57,580 nucleotides of DNA from JBDRNO01 sp043811005. GTDB taxonomy: Bacteria > Bacteroidota > Bacteroidia > NORP154. The position numbers were made by a program, and so were the translations under genes. Shown piece by piece: positions 26,683-36,300 of this stretch. The notes beneath the pieces are model-generated. The model had not been told where the DNA came from. It did not search any database and was given only the letters and a program-made list of their open reading frames with translations. The stretch is from NCBI GenBank assembly GCA_043811005.1, contig JBDRNO010000306.1, forward strand, positions 1 through 57,580. The letters run 5' to 3'. Every line of letters begins with the position of its first letter. Position 1 is the first letter of the stretch.

Positions 26683-28059
26683 TTAATAGTAACTAATTAA
26701 TTTTGCCTTTGGCTTGAAATTAAGAAGATGACATATCTCCATTGCGGCACCTCCAATATCATTCAGGTCAAGGCCATCTTTTGTATAATTTTTAATAAAA
26801 TATTCTGTTCTTGTATAGTTCATAGTTCTATCTTTTAATCTTGATAAAACAACATTCGCAGAATTGGACTTTTGATATAATAAATGAAGGTAATTAAATG
26901 CTTTTTGGGATAAAAAACAGGCTTCTTCATGTTCAAATTCTGGCAACCCATCAAATTCGATTTGATAAGTTTGAGGTTTGCCTTCTTCTTTAACGACATC
27001 TGACTGATAATCTATATTATTCAAAATTTTCAGTAAAAGATTAAAATCAGATTTTCTGCTTTGAAGGCCAATTTCAGAATGAAAAAAATCTTCATTAAGT
27101 ATTCTTTCAACGAAATCACACGCATTTGGTTCTCCCAGGGGATATATTGCATCAGTATATGCTTGGAAATTTTTTTTATAATTTGGTTTAATTAAGGAAT
27201 GATGTGGTAGAATCTCATGGGCTGCTGCATGATTTGTTGCTAAAATATTTGTTTCGCAAGCTTGCGCTTCAAGAAGAATACGCCCCAAAGATTCAACATT
27301 TGAAGTACTGGGAAATAAGATCCATTGACAATCACATAAAGTTTGAAAAACTTCATCCAGGTTTAGAATGCCAAGGTAATTTACATTCAATCCGTTCAAC
27401 TCTTTTTTTAAATAATCACTGAAATTCAATCCGTTGTAATCGCAGGTATTTGGTTGACCGGCAATTACAAATTTAGCATTCTTGATTTTTTTCGATATCA
27501 ATTTAAAGCATTCTAAAACAACGTCAAACCCCTTATCTTTTGACAATCTGCCAATATAACCAACAAGATACTTTCTATTTGGCATGTTTTTTTTATTTAT
27601 TACTTTTGGGTAACCCAGTAATGCCGGATAACAAACAACATGTTGACCATTAGTTAAATATGTCGAAAACCAGGAATTGAATGATATTTTAGTGAAGTTA
27701 GAAATATGCAGGATTATATCATTATTTCTTGTTAGAGGATTGCATAAAGACTCTTGAAGTAAATATCCATTCCATGGACCGGTTAGCACGCTACGTATTA
27801 TTCGAAAATTTCCTGCAACTTGTTCTCTGATTTGAAAATACAAATAGGCTAATGGGTCTAAATTACATAAAATGGTGTCATCCTTTCCCAAATTCTTAAA
27901 AAGCTCATGGTTGTAAAACAAATCATGTAATGTGTGGTAACAAATAGTTAATGATTTTATTTTTGATAATGCATTTTCGAGTTCTTTCTGACATAAATAA
28001 ACTCCATCATGATATTCAGTCTCGTTTCTTTCAATCTTAATCATTAATATTTTACTCAT
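26683..28059 (-). CDS. GT4-type (GT-B fold) glycosyltransferase
   Basis: 458 aa. The N-terminal half is a divergent acceptor domain. The C-terminal donor domain shows YLVGYIGRLSKDKGFDVVLE (about 164-183), AKFVIAGQPNTC, and the family EX7E region STSNVESLGRILLEAQACET. About 130 residues follow the usual end of the domain (from about 330) and have no recognisable fold. Such enzymes add sugars to lipid-linked or surface glycans on the cytoplasmic side. It is followed 24 bp downstream by the frameshifted transferase, so the two probably form one transcription unit. Confidence 0.8.
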   Translation of the reverse strand: MSKILMIKIERNETEYHDGVYLCQKELENALSKIKSLTICYHTLHDLFYNHELFKNLGKDDTILCNLDPLAYLYFQIREQVAGNFRIIRSVLTGPWNGYLLQESLCNPLTRNNDIILHISNFTKISFNSWFSTYLTNGQHVVCYPALLGYPKVINKKNMPNRKYLVGYIGRLSKDKGFDVVLECFKLISKKIKNAKFVIAGQPNTCDYNGLNFSDYLKKELNGLNVNYLGILNLDEVFQTLCDCQWILFPSTSNVESLGRILLEAQACETNILATNHAAAHEILPHHSLIKPNYKKNFQAYTDAIYPLGEPNACDFVERILNEDFFHSEIGLQSRKSDFNLLLKILNNIDYQSDVVKEEGKPQTYQIEFDGLPEFEHEEACFLSQKAFNYLHLLYQKSNSANVVLSRLKDRTMNYTRTEYFIKNYTKDGLDLNDIGGAAMEICHLLNFKPKAKLISYY

Positions 28060-28100
28060 AAAATAATTATCTTAATGACTTATATTATTCAGATTAAAGA

Positions 28101-28463
28101 TTAACAATGGCTGGCGATTACCTTAGCCGCATTTTCAGCGCCATTATTTCTATTAAGTTGTTTCAAATTATTTTTAATTTTTAGTAACAGAGTTTTATTA
28201 CTTAAGATTTCATGCATGAGATTTTGTAATTCTTTTACATCATGTTTACATATCCATGCTGCATTTTGATTATGTACAAACTCGATATGATTAATCTGAT
28301 CTTCAGTTGCATCATTATGAGGTAGAAATATTGTTGGGCAGCAAGATATCATTGAATCACTTACAGCATGAAATAGAAAGGATTTACGAATGTTATTTCG
28401 TGCTATTTTAATTTTGTTCATTTTACCTGCCGGCATATTTATCTGGGGTTTTTTGTAAATCAT
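28101..28463 (-). pseudogene. C-terminal glycosyltransferase-like fragment
   Basis: The 120-aa frame contains PTIFLPHNDATEDQINHIEF, resembling the UDP-sugar-binding tail of MurG/GT28-type enzymes, followed by a helical end (ILSNKTLLLKIKNNLKQLNR). The front of the protein is absent: only about 30 bp separate its start from the edge of the duplicated PaaK gene. A different frame just upstream (NFFNDLQKTPDKYAGR) also looks protein-like. The fragment was probably truncated when repeat copy B arrived. Confidence 0.45.
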
Positions 28464-28480
28464 TAAAAAAATTCCTTGGA

Positions 28481-29647
28481 TAGATCAGGACTAATCATCT
28501 AATCCGGCAGATCGAAGCGTGAAATTTACCGTTCGCTTCGCGTGGAATAGAGTTTACATACTGGATTTTTAAAAGTTTTGGTATGTACCCGAATTGTTTA
28601 TTAAACACCTGGCGTATTTCATCATCTAATTGTTGAGACGCTGCTATTTTCACTGTAAAATCTTCGATATCATCTTGTATTACTTGATACTGCCGCATAC
28701 CCGGTAAATTGTGCAGCGCCACAGATAGATTTGTAAAAATAATTCGCTTACCCCCACGTTGAATCAATGCCCCATACACCTTGCCTATTATTTTTCTAAA
28801 AGCCGGTAATTTAATTCGCTTACATGGACACGGTTGCCCAATAGCATAATCACCAATTTCATAGCGTATCAACGGTGATTGACGATTAAAATAATCGGTA
28901 ATTACTACGCGGCCCATCTCACCCGGCATGCATTCTTCATCGTCTTTATTTAAAATTTCAACCCCTAACTTATGTGCCATAATATGATGATAGTCCGGTT
29001 CATATGGACACTGACCCGCAATAATGCCAAATTCTACCGCACTATACGTTGACCATATCTGCGAATTGGGAAAAGCCCTTCTGATAATCTCCTTCTGATG
29101 TGTTTCAAAAACTTCGGAAAAAACGCCAAAACGCTGTATGAAGGACATATCAATCCCACGATCCAGTACCTTGCGCGCCAGCATCTCGGCATTGGTAGGA
29201 TAGGTTGTTATTGCTACGGCACCGGTTTCGCTGTAACGCTGCCGGATAAATGCAATCTGTTCATCAATAGGCGTTTTTATATCTAACAACCAATCAACTT
29301 TATTATATAAAGCCGGATGTATAATTCGCGTACAAGGCAATGGGCCTCCCAGCCAGCTAACAAAACGAATCTCGTCATCTCTATTCATCTGACCCCTTTC
29401 AGGGGAAACGGAAATTCGTACAGGAGTGCCGGTAGAACCCGAAGTAGAAGCCGTCACCGGGTTATTGTTTAGAATCTCATCGTTATGCTCCTGAAAAGTA
29501 GAGCGGTCGATAATAGGCAATTCACCTGAATCGGTAATCCTGTTTCGATAGAAGGGATTATTTTTAGATGCGTAATCTACTATAGCCAGGAAATGTTTTT
29601 TAGCGAAGGGGCGATCGCGAAAACTAACAGGCACATTCATAGCAATT
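28481..29647. repeat. 1167-bp direct repeat, copy B
   Basis: This is the second copy of the unit at 24711-25877. Its left edge still carries TAGATCAGGACTAATCAT, which in copy A is the last codons and stop of the BKACE fragment. Here it follows glycosyltransferase sequence instead, so copy A holds the older junction and copy B is the duplicate. Confidence 0.85.
28495..29640 (-). CDS. PaaK/CapK-like adenylate-forming enzyme, copy B
   Basis: 381 aa, the same length as copy A with no gaps. The phosphate loop (TASTSGSTGTPVRIS), the RYEIGDYAIG region and the C-terminal GKF lysine are all conserved, so this copy should also be active. Differences cluster at residues 108-115 (PALYNKVD here, SGSDDKRA in copy A), which may alter substrate binding. 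The remainder are mostly conservative changes, indicating purifying selection since duplication. The start in MNVPVSF is shared with copy A. Confidence 0.75.
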   Translation of the reverse strand: MNVPVSFRDRPFAKKHFLAIVDYASKNNPFYRNRITDSGELPIIDRSTFQEHNDEILNNNPVTASTSGSTGTPVRISVSPERGQMNRDDEIRFVSWLGGPLPCTRIIHPALYNKVDWLLDIKTPIDEQIAFIRQRYSETGAVAITTYPTNAEMLARKVLDRGIDMSFIQRFGVFSEVFETHQKEIIRRAFPNSQIWSTYSAVEFGIIAGQCPYEPDYHHIMAHKLGVEILNKDDEECMPGEMGRVVITDYFNRQSPLIRYEIGDYAIGQPCPCKRIKLPAFRKIIGKVYGALIQRGGKRIIFTNLSVALHNLPGMRQYQVIQDDIEDFTVKIAASQQLDDEIRQVFNKQFGYIPKLLKIQYVNSIPREANGKFHASICRIR

Positions 29648-29901
29648 ACTTTTTTTAAGTTGATTTTTTGTTACATAAGCTGGCGTAGCCAGAACCAAAC
29701 AAGATAAAGATTATCAAAAATATATTGCTACATAAGTTACAGTTTCTGGTTGCTGGTAACTGGTTTCTGGTTTGTTTTGATAACATTTTTGGGAAGTAAT
29801 TACTACCAGCGACCAGTAGCCAGTAACCAGTAACAATTATGCTTTACGAAACTTTTATTAAATATTTTGCCAAAATTGGTCAAGATTTAACTTTTTAGGT
29901 A

Positions 29902-30063
29902 CTAACTATATATTTTACCATTAAACTCTTTTCTCAGACTATTAGTCAACATATTTTGAGCAGCTTTTGCAATTCTGTATGAATAACTTATAGGAATATT
30001 ATTATAAGTTCCATTTGATTGACTGGTAATAGAACCAAATCTGGAATTTATATTAATCACAAT
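29902..30063 (-). pseudogene. fragment of a short-chain dehydrogenase
   Basis: About 53 codons read INSRFGSITSQSNGTY then ISYSYRIAKAAQNMLTNSLR, matching the active-site stretch of SDR enzymes (Ser...Tyr-x-x-x-Lys; here Y-R-I-A-K). Both the Rossmann N-terminus and the C-terminal part are missing, with a TGA in front and TAG behind. Confidence 0.6.
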
Positions 30064-30093
30064 TCAAATTATTGCTGACTATTCCGCTAAAAA

Positions 30094-30261
30094 ATGTGCG
30101 ATATTAAACACCACAAGCCTACCGGAGTTTTTTATTCCTCTGTTTCACCACCTGAGTATTTTAACAGCTATCAAACCGTTTTAGCCACAGTCAATTTAAC
30201 CTTACCGGCTTTGTCCACACCAGTTTACTTATTGATAACAGCCTTGAGGCACCCCCTTTGA
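30094..30261 (+). CDS. 55-residue hypothetical frame
   Basis: An ATG at 30094 opens a frame (MCDIKHHKPTGVFYSSVSPP...) ending at TGA 30261. It is not recognised, and no start signal is evident. It could be chance or part of a repeat unit; listed only because the area is otherwise empty. Confidence 0.2.
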   Translation: MCDIKHHKPTGVFYSSVSPPEYFNSYQTVLATVNLTLPALSTPVYLLITALRHPL

Positions 30262-30398
30262 GCCATACTGTATTTACTATTAAAAAAATGAAGGCTGGCG
30301 GATTCTGCTACTTCTAACAAATGTAATGAATTATTCCGAACCGTTAAACCCACCAGCCCAGCATGTTTTTTTAGGGTTTATTACAGCCTGTACATATT

Positions 30399-31478
30399 TT
30401 ATCGTTTTGATAATAATTCAAATAATGGCTCATTAATATAGTAATTTCCTGTCCCAAGTTTTTTCTTCTTTAATAGTCCATCTTTAGCTAATTTATTAAG
30501 ATAGTTTGCTGCCGTTATCCTTGAAACATTAAGGTCATTAACAATAAACTCAATTTTCGTGTATGGATGTTTAAACATGTTATTTAACAAGTCCTGACTG
30601 TAAAATTTGTAGTTATCTCGCAAGGTATGTTTATATTTCATCATTAGTTCACGAATCTGTAATATCAAATAAATGGTTTCTCCGGACGTCTGTTCAACTC
30701 CCTTAATCATAAATAACAACCATTCCTCCCAGCTATTTTTCTCTCTTACATTCTGAAGTAATCTGTAATAATCAGATTTATGTTTAATGATATAACTACT
30801 TAAATATAATATCGGTAGATTCTGAAGTTTTTCAAGCACCAAATACAATATATTGATTATTCTGCCCGTTCTGCCGTTTCCGTCATAGAATGGGTGTATA
30901 CTCTCAAATTGAAAATGAATAATCGCCATTTTTATTATTGGGTCATAATCACATAATTCCTGGTCATTGATAAATTTTTCCAGATTTGACATTAAGTGAT
31001 TAATTTCATTAAAATCTTGCGGAGGCGTATAGATTGTTTCTCCAGTTGCAGCATTTTTTAATTCAGTTCCCGGTAGCTTTCGGAATCCAGCTTTATTATT
31101 CTCTAATACTTCTTGAATTTGTAAAATAATCCTGTTTGTAAGTAATCCACTTTTTGATGTCAATTCAAATCCTTTTTTCAATGCAGAAATGTAATTCTGG
31201 ACTTCTTTGGCGTTGTGTGATTTTATCGAATCAAGATTCAATTCCGATTTATACAAATCATCGTGAGTAGTGATAATGTTTTCAATCGCAGAACTATCTT
31301 TAGCTTCCTGCAAACCAAGCGTATTAATTAAAATATTCTGATTAGGAATTGTGGAAGCTATTCCTTTCAATTCAGCTAAAGAGGCATGAGCTGAAGGTAA
31401 ACTTTTTAGGACTGTTTTTGTTTCCACGTCTATGTTTAATGGCAATCCTCTTAGTTTCCAATCTTTATTTTCATTCAT
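30399..31478 (-). CDS. Fic-family AMP-transferase, class II
   Basis: 359 aa with all parts of a self-inhibited Fic enzyme. The inhibitory helix motif SSAIEN (S/T-x3-E-N/G, Glu66) is near the N-terminus. The Fic core holds HPFYDGNGRTGR (His195), and a winged helix lies at the C-terminus (FIVNDLNVSRITAANYLNKL, about 305-325). Fic enzymes transfer AMP from ATP to Thr/Tyr of target proteins; class II members are held off by the N-terminal Glu. It is a complete relative of the truncated gene at 8.1-8.6 kb. Repeated TGTAAAGA sites in front of the gene, together with its own DNA-binding domain, suggest autoregulation. Confidence 0.9.
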   Translation of the reverse strand: MNENKDWKLRGLPLNIDVETKTVLKSLPSAHASLAELKGIASTIPNQNILINTLGLQEAKDSSAIENIITTHDDLYKSELNLDSIKSHNAKEVQNYISALKKGFELTSKSGLLTNRIILQIQEVLENNKAGFRKLPGTELKNAATGETIYTPPQDFNEINHLMSNLEKFINDQELCDYDPIIKMAIIHFQFESIHPFYDGNGRTGRIINILYLVLEKLQNLPILYLSSYIIKHKSDYYRLLQNVREKNSWEEWLLFMIKGVEQTSGETIYLILQIRELMMKYKHTLRDNYKFYSQDLLNNMFKHPYTKIEFIVNDLNVSRITAANYLNKLAKDGLLKKKKLGTGNYYINEPLFELLSKR

Positions 31479-31482
31479 AATG

Positions 31483-31548
31483 TAAAGATTTTATTGTTTT
31501 CTTTACAAAGAAAGTTCCTTTTGTAAAGAAAACCAAATTTTCTTTACA
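31483..31548. promoter_or_regulatory. putative operator of the Fic gene
   Basis: Four TGTAAAGA-type half sites lie directly upstream of the Fic start (31478). One at 31483-31490 is followed by a perfect 13-bp dyad TTTTCTTTACAAA (31497-31509) / TTTGTAAAGAAAA (31520-31532) and a further half at 31538-31548. The arrangement suits cooperative binding of a dimeric repressor, perhaps the winged-helix domain of the Fic protein. Confidence 0.6.
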
Positions 31549-31820
31549 TATTCAATCCTGTATGTATATATTTTTGACTTTTTTGGAATAATGCTCATTT
31601 TGGATCGTATAGGCGGTAACGTAGAGCTAACTATAACGGTACGTTTATTTGCACTATATGTTTATGACTTCAAAAATAGTGAATCTGATGGATTTTGTAT
31701 TGTTTTAATATTGAAAAAAGGGAAGGGCTGTATTAATTCCCGCTTAAACAGCTTATGTGTAAAATATCATGATTTTTTTAAAGTTTTTTTTATTTACCTA
31801 CTTTTGTTTGAAAAATAAAG

Positions 31821-31925
31821 AAACCCTCAGGGTTTTTTTAACTAAATTAATTAATATAATTTTTTACCAAGAATATACTATTCGTTTTTCATTACGTTTA
31901 TGTTCTTTTAAACCCTGAGGGTTTA
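31821..31925. repeat. pair of AAACCCT-S-AGGGTTT palindromes
   Basis: Two 15-bp palindromes, AAACCCTCAGGGTTT (31821-31835, followed by TTTT) and AAACCCTGAGGGTTT (31910-31924), lie about 90 bp apart in the leader of the TIGR03032-type gene. The loops are too short for a classical terminator. They look like small dispersed palindromes or protein-binding sites. Confidence 0.55.
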
Positions 31926-31945
31926 GATTCTAAAATATTTAAAAT

Positions 31946-33040
31946 GTGAGTACAACAAAACAATTTGCTCCTTTTAGCTGTAATTATACACCACAGTTTG
32001 CGCAATTGCTGCATAACCTGGGTATTTCATTGATAATAAGCACCTACCAGGCAGGTAAGGTCGTTGTGCTAAGCCCGGTTGAAGAGGACAAGCTCATTCA
32101 ACTGCCACGCTCATATAAAAGTGCAATGGGACTTGCCACTGAGGGTAATCACCGGATTGCTATAGCCGGTCTTAGTGAAGTAACGGTATTGCAAAATTCA
32201 GGAGCGCTCGCTAAGGGCTACCCGCAAAAAAAAGGTGTGTACGATGGGATGTATTTTCCGCGTGCAACCTATTACACGGGTAATTTATTCCTTCACGATA
32301 TGGCTTTTTCAGGAGATAAGCTCATTGCAGTAAACACTTTGTTTTCCTGTCTTAGTTATATAGATGACAAATACAGTTTTACCCCGTTCTGGAAACCGGA
32401 TTTCATTTCCGAACTTGCTGCTGAAGACCGCTGCCATCTGAACGGAATGGCTCTTGAAAATAATGAAGTCCGGTATGTAACTGCACTTGGTAATAATGAT
32501 ACTGCACAAGGATGGCGTGATAACAAAATGCAGGGAGGCATACTTATGGATGTACCTTCGGGCGAGATATTACTTGAAGGACTGGGAATGCCACATTCTC
32601 CACGAATTTACAACGGAAAGCTTTATTTGCTTAATTCCACCCAGGGCGAGCTTATCTGTGTAGATATTGAGAAAAAAAACTATGAGGTGGTTTGTAAATT
32701 AGGAGGATATGCACGGGGAATGGATCGCTTTGGTGATTACCTCTTTATCGGTGTATCGAAACTCAGGCATAACAGTCCGGTATTCCGCGATTTGCCTATT
32801 GCAGAAACTTCCTATTCAGGCGTGATAGCCGTCCATTTGCCTTATGGAAGTATAGCAGGACATATTAAGTACGAAGTATCGGTAGATGAAATTTATGACG
32901 TGAAAGTATTACCGGGTTTAAAACGTCCCTCTGTATTGTCTCCTGAAATGCCGGTACATAAAAGGGCGCTCCATATACCGGAAACTACATTTTGGTCTGC
33001 CGGTGAAGAAAAAGAGAACCAGAGTCCTGTAATGGATTAA
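31946..33040 (+). CDS. TIGR03032 / DUF4915-type protein
   Basis: The 364-aa protein starts with GTG (an upstream ATG is out of frame and stops at once). It shows the typical run of this family: QLLHNLGISLIISTYQAGKV at the N-terminus, PRATYYTGNLFLHDMAF, CHLNGMALENNEVRYVTALG, and MPHSPRIYNGKLYLLNSTQG. A beta-propeller-like fold is likely from its repeated strand pattern; the molecular function is not established. There is no signal peptide. It sits 275 bp upstream of the second giant protein on the same strand. TIGR03032 proteins are often near large surface proteins, so a link with that gene is possible but inferred. Confidence 0.75.
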   Translation: MSTTKQFAPFSCNYTPQFAQLLHNLGISLIISTYQAGKVVVLSPVEEDKLIQLPRSYKSAMGLATEGNHRIAIAGLSEVTVLQNSGALAKGYPQKKGVYDGMYFPRATYYTGNLFLHDMAFSGDKLIAVNTLFSCLSYIDDKYSFTPFWKPDFISELAAEDRCHLNGMALENNEVRYVTALGNNDTAQGWRDNKMQGGILMDVPSGEILLEGLGMPHSPRIYNGKLYLLNSTQGELICVDIEKKNYEVVCKLGGYARGMDRFGDYLFIGVSKLRHNSPVFRDLPIAETSYSGVIAVHLPYGSIAGHIKYEVSVDEIYDVKVLPGLKRPSVLSPEMPVHKRALHIPETTFWSAGEEKENQSPVMD

Positions 33041-33175
33041 TACTAAAAAAACAGGATTTTATGGCTAAATAATATTTTGAAGCTCTGTGGAAATAATTGC
33101 CTTATTATTTTAGATAATGGAGATTTGAAATTGGTGTTGGAAAGGCGAAAATCGAAACTGGTTTTTAACGCAAAA

Positions 33176-33199
33176 CCGTCAGGTGGAAACACCTGACGG
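33176..33199. terminator. perfect 10-bp hairpin with GAAA loop
   Basis: CCGTCAGGTG-GAAA-CACCTGACGG is a perfect stem closed by a stable tetraloop, 135 bp after the TIGR03032-type gene and before the second giant gene. There is no T tract, so it may be a Rho-assisted end, an RNA-processing barrier or another small palindromic repeat. Confidence 0.45.
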
Positions 33200-33282
33200 C
33201 ACGCAAATGGGAGACACACAAAAATTGAAATTACAAAAAAAACCCGAAACATGTAATAATTTATTATTTCGATAATAATACA

Positions 33283-33290
33283 TAGCTTTG
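33283..33290 (+). promoter_or_regulatory. candidate Bacteroidota -7 element
   Basis: TAGCTTTG fits the Bacteroidota primary sigma -7 consensus TAnnTTTG and lies 25 bp before the start of giant gene 2. A matching -33 TTTG is not evident, so support is weak. Confidence 0.3.
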
Positions 33291-33315
33291 CAAGGTAATG
33301 AAAAATTAAAGCCAA

Positions 33316-36300
33316 ATGAAAAAAAAGTACTTATTTGTAAAAGGAGCGTGTCAGTGGAATAAGCTGGTACACAAATTCCTGAATTTGCGCAAACGCATTG
33401 CCGGGCAGATGAAAAACGGGGAGTTTCAGATACTTTCCTGCGATGAACAAAACCGTTTGCATGAAAAGCTCAGAAAGCTATTGATACGCTTAGAGAACCT
33501 GCAACACAAAGTAGGAGTAAACCTGGCAGCAGGCGCCCTGCTCTTTACACTTAGTACAGGTACGGCAGCAGCCCAAACATTTGTACCTGACAGCGTCCTC
33601 CAAACTACTGCCATTTCTCAGGATCAAATAAAAGGCTTGACATTTGCCGACATTGACAACGATGGCGATTTAGACCTGTTTATAGGACAATATAACGGCT
33701 ACGGTGAAGGCGGCAATAACACCATATTATACTACAAAAACAACGGCACAAGTTCGGTTTCCGACTTTGCTTTGCAAGGCAACCTGCAGGATAGTTCTTA
33801 TACTGATATACAAGTGGGCAAATTACCCACCCCTACATTTGCCGACATTGATGGCGATGGCGATTTAGACCTGTTAATAGGACAAAATCAAAATTATTAC
33901 CCTTATTACGGGAACACCATCAAATACTACAGAAACAATGGCACAGCATCCGTCATGGACTTTGCTGATCAAGGCAACTTACAAGACAGCTCAGGTTCTG
34001 ATATTATATGCGGTTATTCGGAATCCAAGCTTGACCCCGTATTAGCCGATCTGGACCAGGATGGTGACTTAGACCTGTTCATTGGCAATTACTATGGTGG
34101 CGGTAGAATAAAATACTACGAAAACATCGGGGATTCCTTATCATTTGATTTTGTTGATCAGAACAACCTGCAGGATAGCACTTATGCGGATATTTCTTCC
34201 GGATACCTCGCCCCTATATCCTCCTTTGTGGATATTGACAACGATGGAGATCTGGATTTGTTGGTCAGGGAAGGCCCTTATGGTGAAGGTGGTGGTGGTA
34301 ATATATCATATTATAAGAACTACCCGGGTGTTAACCCGTTTAACCTTGTTTTGGCAGACACCCTACAGTACGACAACCAAGGGACTCCTGAGGATATTAA
34401 CGAATCTGAAAATTCTATTCCGGCTTTTGTTGATATTGACAATGATGGTGATTTCGACTTGTTGATAAAACCGGATTTTCAACCTCATATAAGGTATTAC
34501 GAAAACACAGGAACATCATCGGCTCATAATTTCATCAGGGGGCAATTCCTTGATGGCGGGTTACATACAATTAACCTGGATAATGCAACACCTCCCTCGT
34601 TGTTTGATATTGACAGCGATGGAGACCTAGACTTATTTTACGCAACATACCAAAATATATTTTATTATAAAAATACCGGCACGGAATTGTCAGCCGTATT
34701 CGAGCCACAAAATTTTCTGAAGGATAGTACCGGGCAGATCATTTCGCAATATAGTTTAAATCCTACATTTGCCGATATTGACGGTGATAATGATTTGGAT
34801 TTGTTTATTGGGACACCAGGGGGTAAAGTTCAATACTACAAAAACACAGGAGATTCATCGGGATTTGAATCTGTATCGCAAGGATTCTTGCAAGATACTT
34901 CCGGTGTGGACATTGTGTTACAAGGCTATTCCCCCACTATACCTGCCTTTACCGATATTGACAACGATGGCGATCTGGATCTGTTTATAGGAGAATATGA
35001 TGGAACGATTAGGTATTACCAGAATATTGGTGATGCCAATTCCTATGGTTTCGCTTTTCAAGGTAACCTGCAGGATAATTCACCTGCTGATATAAGTACA
35101 GGAAGTTTTTCTTATGCTGCTCCTGCTTTTGCCGATGCCGACCACGATGGTGACCAGGACCTGTTTCTCGGGAACAACATGGGCGCTGTTTTCTATTGCC
35201 AAAATACCGGCAATGCCTCAGCCTTTTCATTTACTCCGCTAGACAGCCTGAAAGATAATACTGGCACACCTATTAATGCCGGGAATATTTCAAAACCGGG
35301 TTTGGGTGATCTGGATCACGATGGAGACTATGATCTGTTCATTGGGAACAATAGCGGGTCAATCAATCATTATATCAATGAAACACCCGGCGTATGGAAA
35401 GGCGCTGCCGATACCGATTGGAGCAATCCGGTCAATTGGCAGGATAATATCCTGCCGGTTAGTACAGTAAATGTCTTTATTCCCGATGAAGCCATAAATA
35501 TTTGTAATATCGGCTCTAATACGGTCAATGCTCAAAATGTACTCATTGAATCCAGTGCGGAACTTGCATCCGGAAGCGGTACATTAACTATTTCCAACAA
35601 CTTAATAAATTATGGTACATTCAGTGCCGGTACAGGAATCGTAATTTTTGATTCTGTTTCAACCGTAACGGGTACGGTAGCATTCAATAATGTAGAAGTC
35701 AACTGGGATGTGGATTTTGGAACTTCCTCAACCGTAAACGGGATATTAACTTTAACACCAGCAGGTATAATAACCACAAATGCTCCTTTAGTAATATCCA
35801 GGACTGACCAACCAATCTATTGTTCAGGCGGTGGTGCAGCGGTAATTTCCTCCCAGGTTACCGGTGGCGGGGTAGGAGGCTATCAATGGCTGGAAAGTAG
35901 CGATAGCGGAGCCACCTTTGACAGTTTATTCAACGCAGGAATATATAGTAATGTGGACTCTTCATATTTGAATATTTCCGATGTCTCAGCACTAAACGCT
36001 TATCAATACAAGTGTATAATTTGGTCTGAGATTACTTTTGAAACATTTCCCGCAACAATATACACCGTTGATAGCATACCTCCGGTTGCTATCGCTCAGG
36101 ATATTTCAGTCTTTTTGGATGGCACGGGTAACGCAAGCATTGTGGGTGCGGATGTTGATAACGGAAGTACCGATAATTGCAGTATTGCAAACTTAGCTGT
36201 TGTTCCTGATCCATATCCATTTACATGCTCTGATATTGGGCCAAACATTGTTACCCTGGTAGTGACGGACAACACATCAAATACAGATACTGTAACCGCA

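Larger units (their letters stand above)
29648..30398. other. gene-poor region with remnants and inverted repeats
   Basis: About 750 bp with no full gene. From left to right it holds an imperfect inverted repeat built of CTGGT/ACCAG units (29743-29834), an SDR remnant (29902-30063), a 55-codon frame (30094-30261), and an inverted repeat GGCTGG / CCAGCC (30293-30358) whose left arm includes GCTGGCGGA, a half of the dispersed palindrome. The region looks like a scar of repeated rearrangement. Confidence 0.45.

Noticed and set aside
30293..30358. possible integron attC-like site (GTTAAAC with paired arms)
   Set aside because: The matching RYYYAAC end is not found and no integrase or cassette array is nearby; treated as an ordinary inverted repeat.
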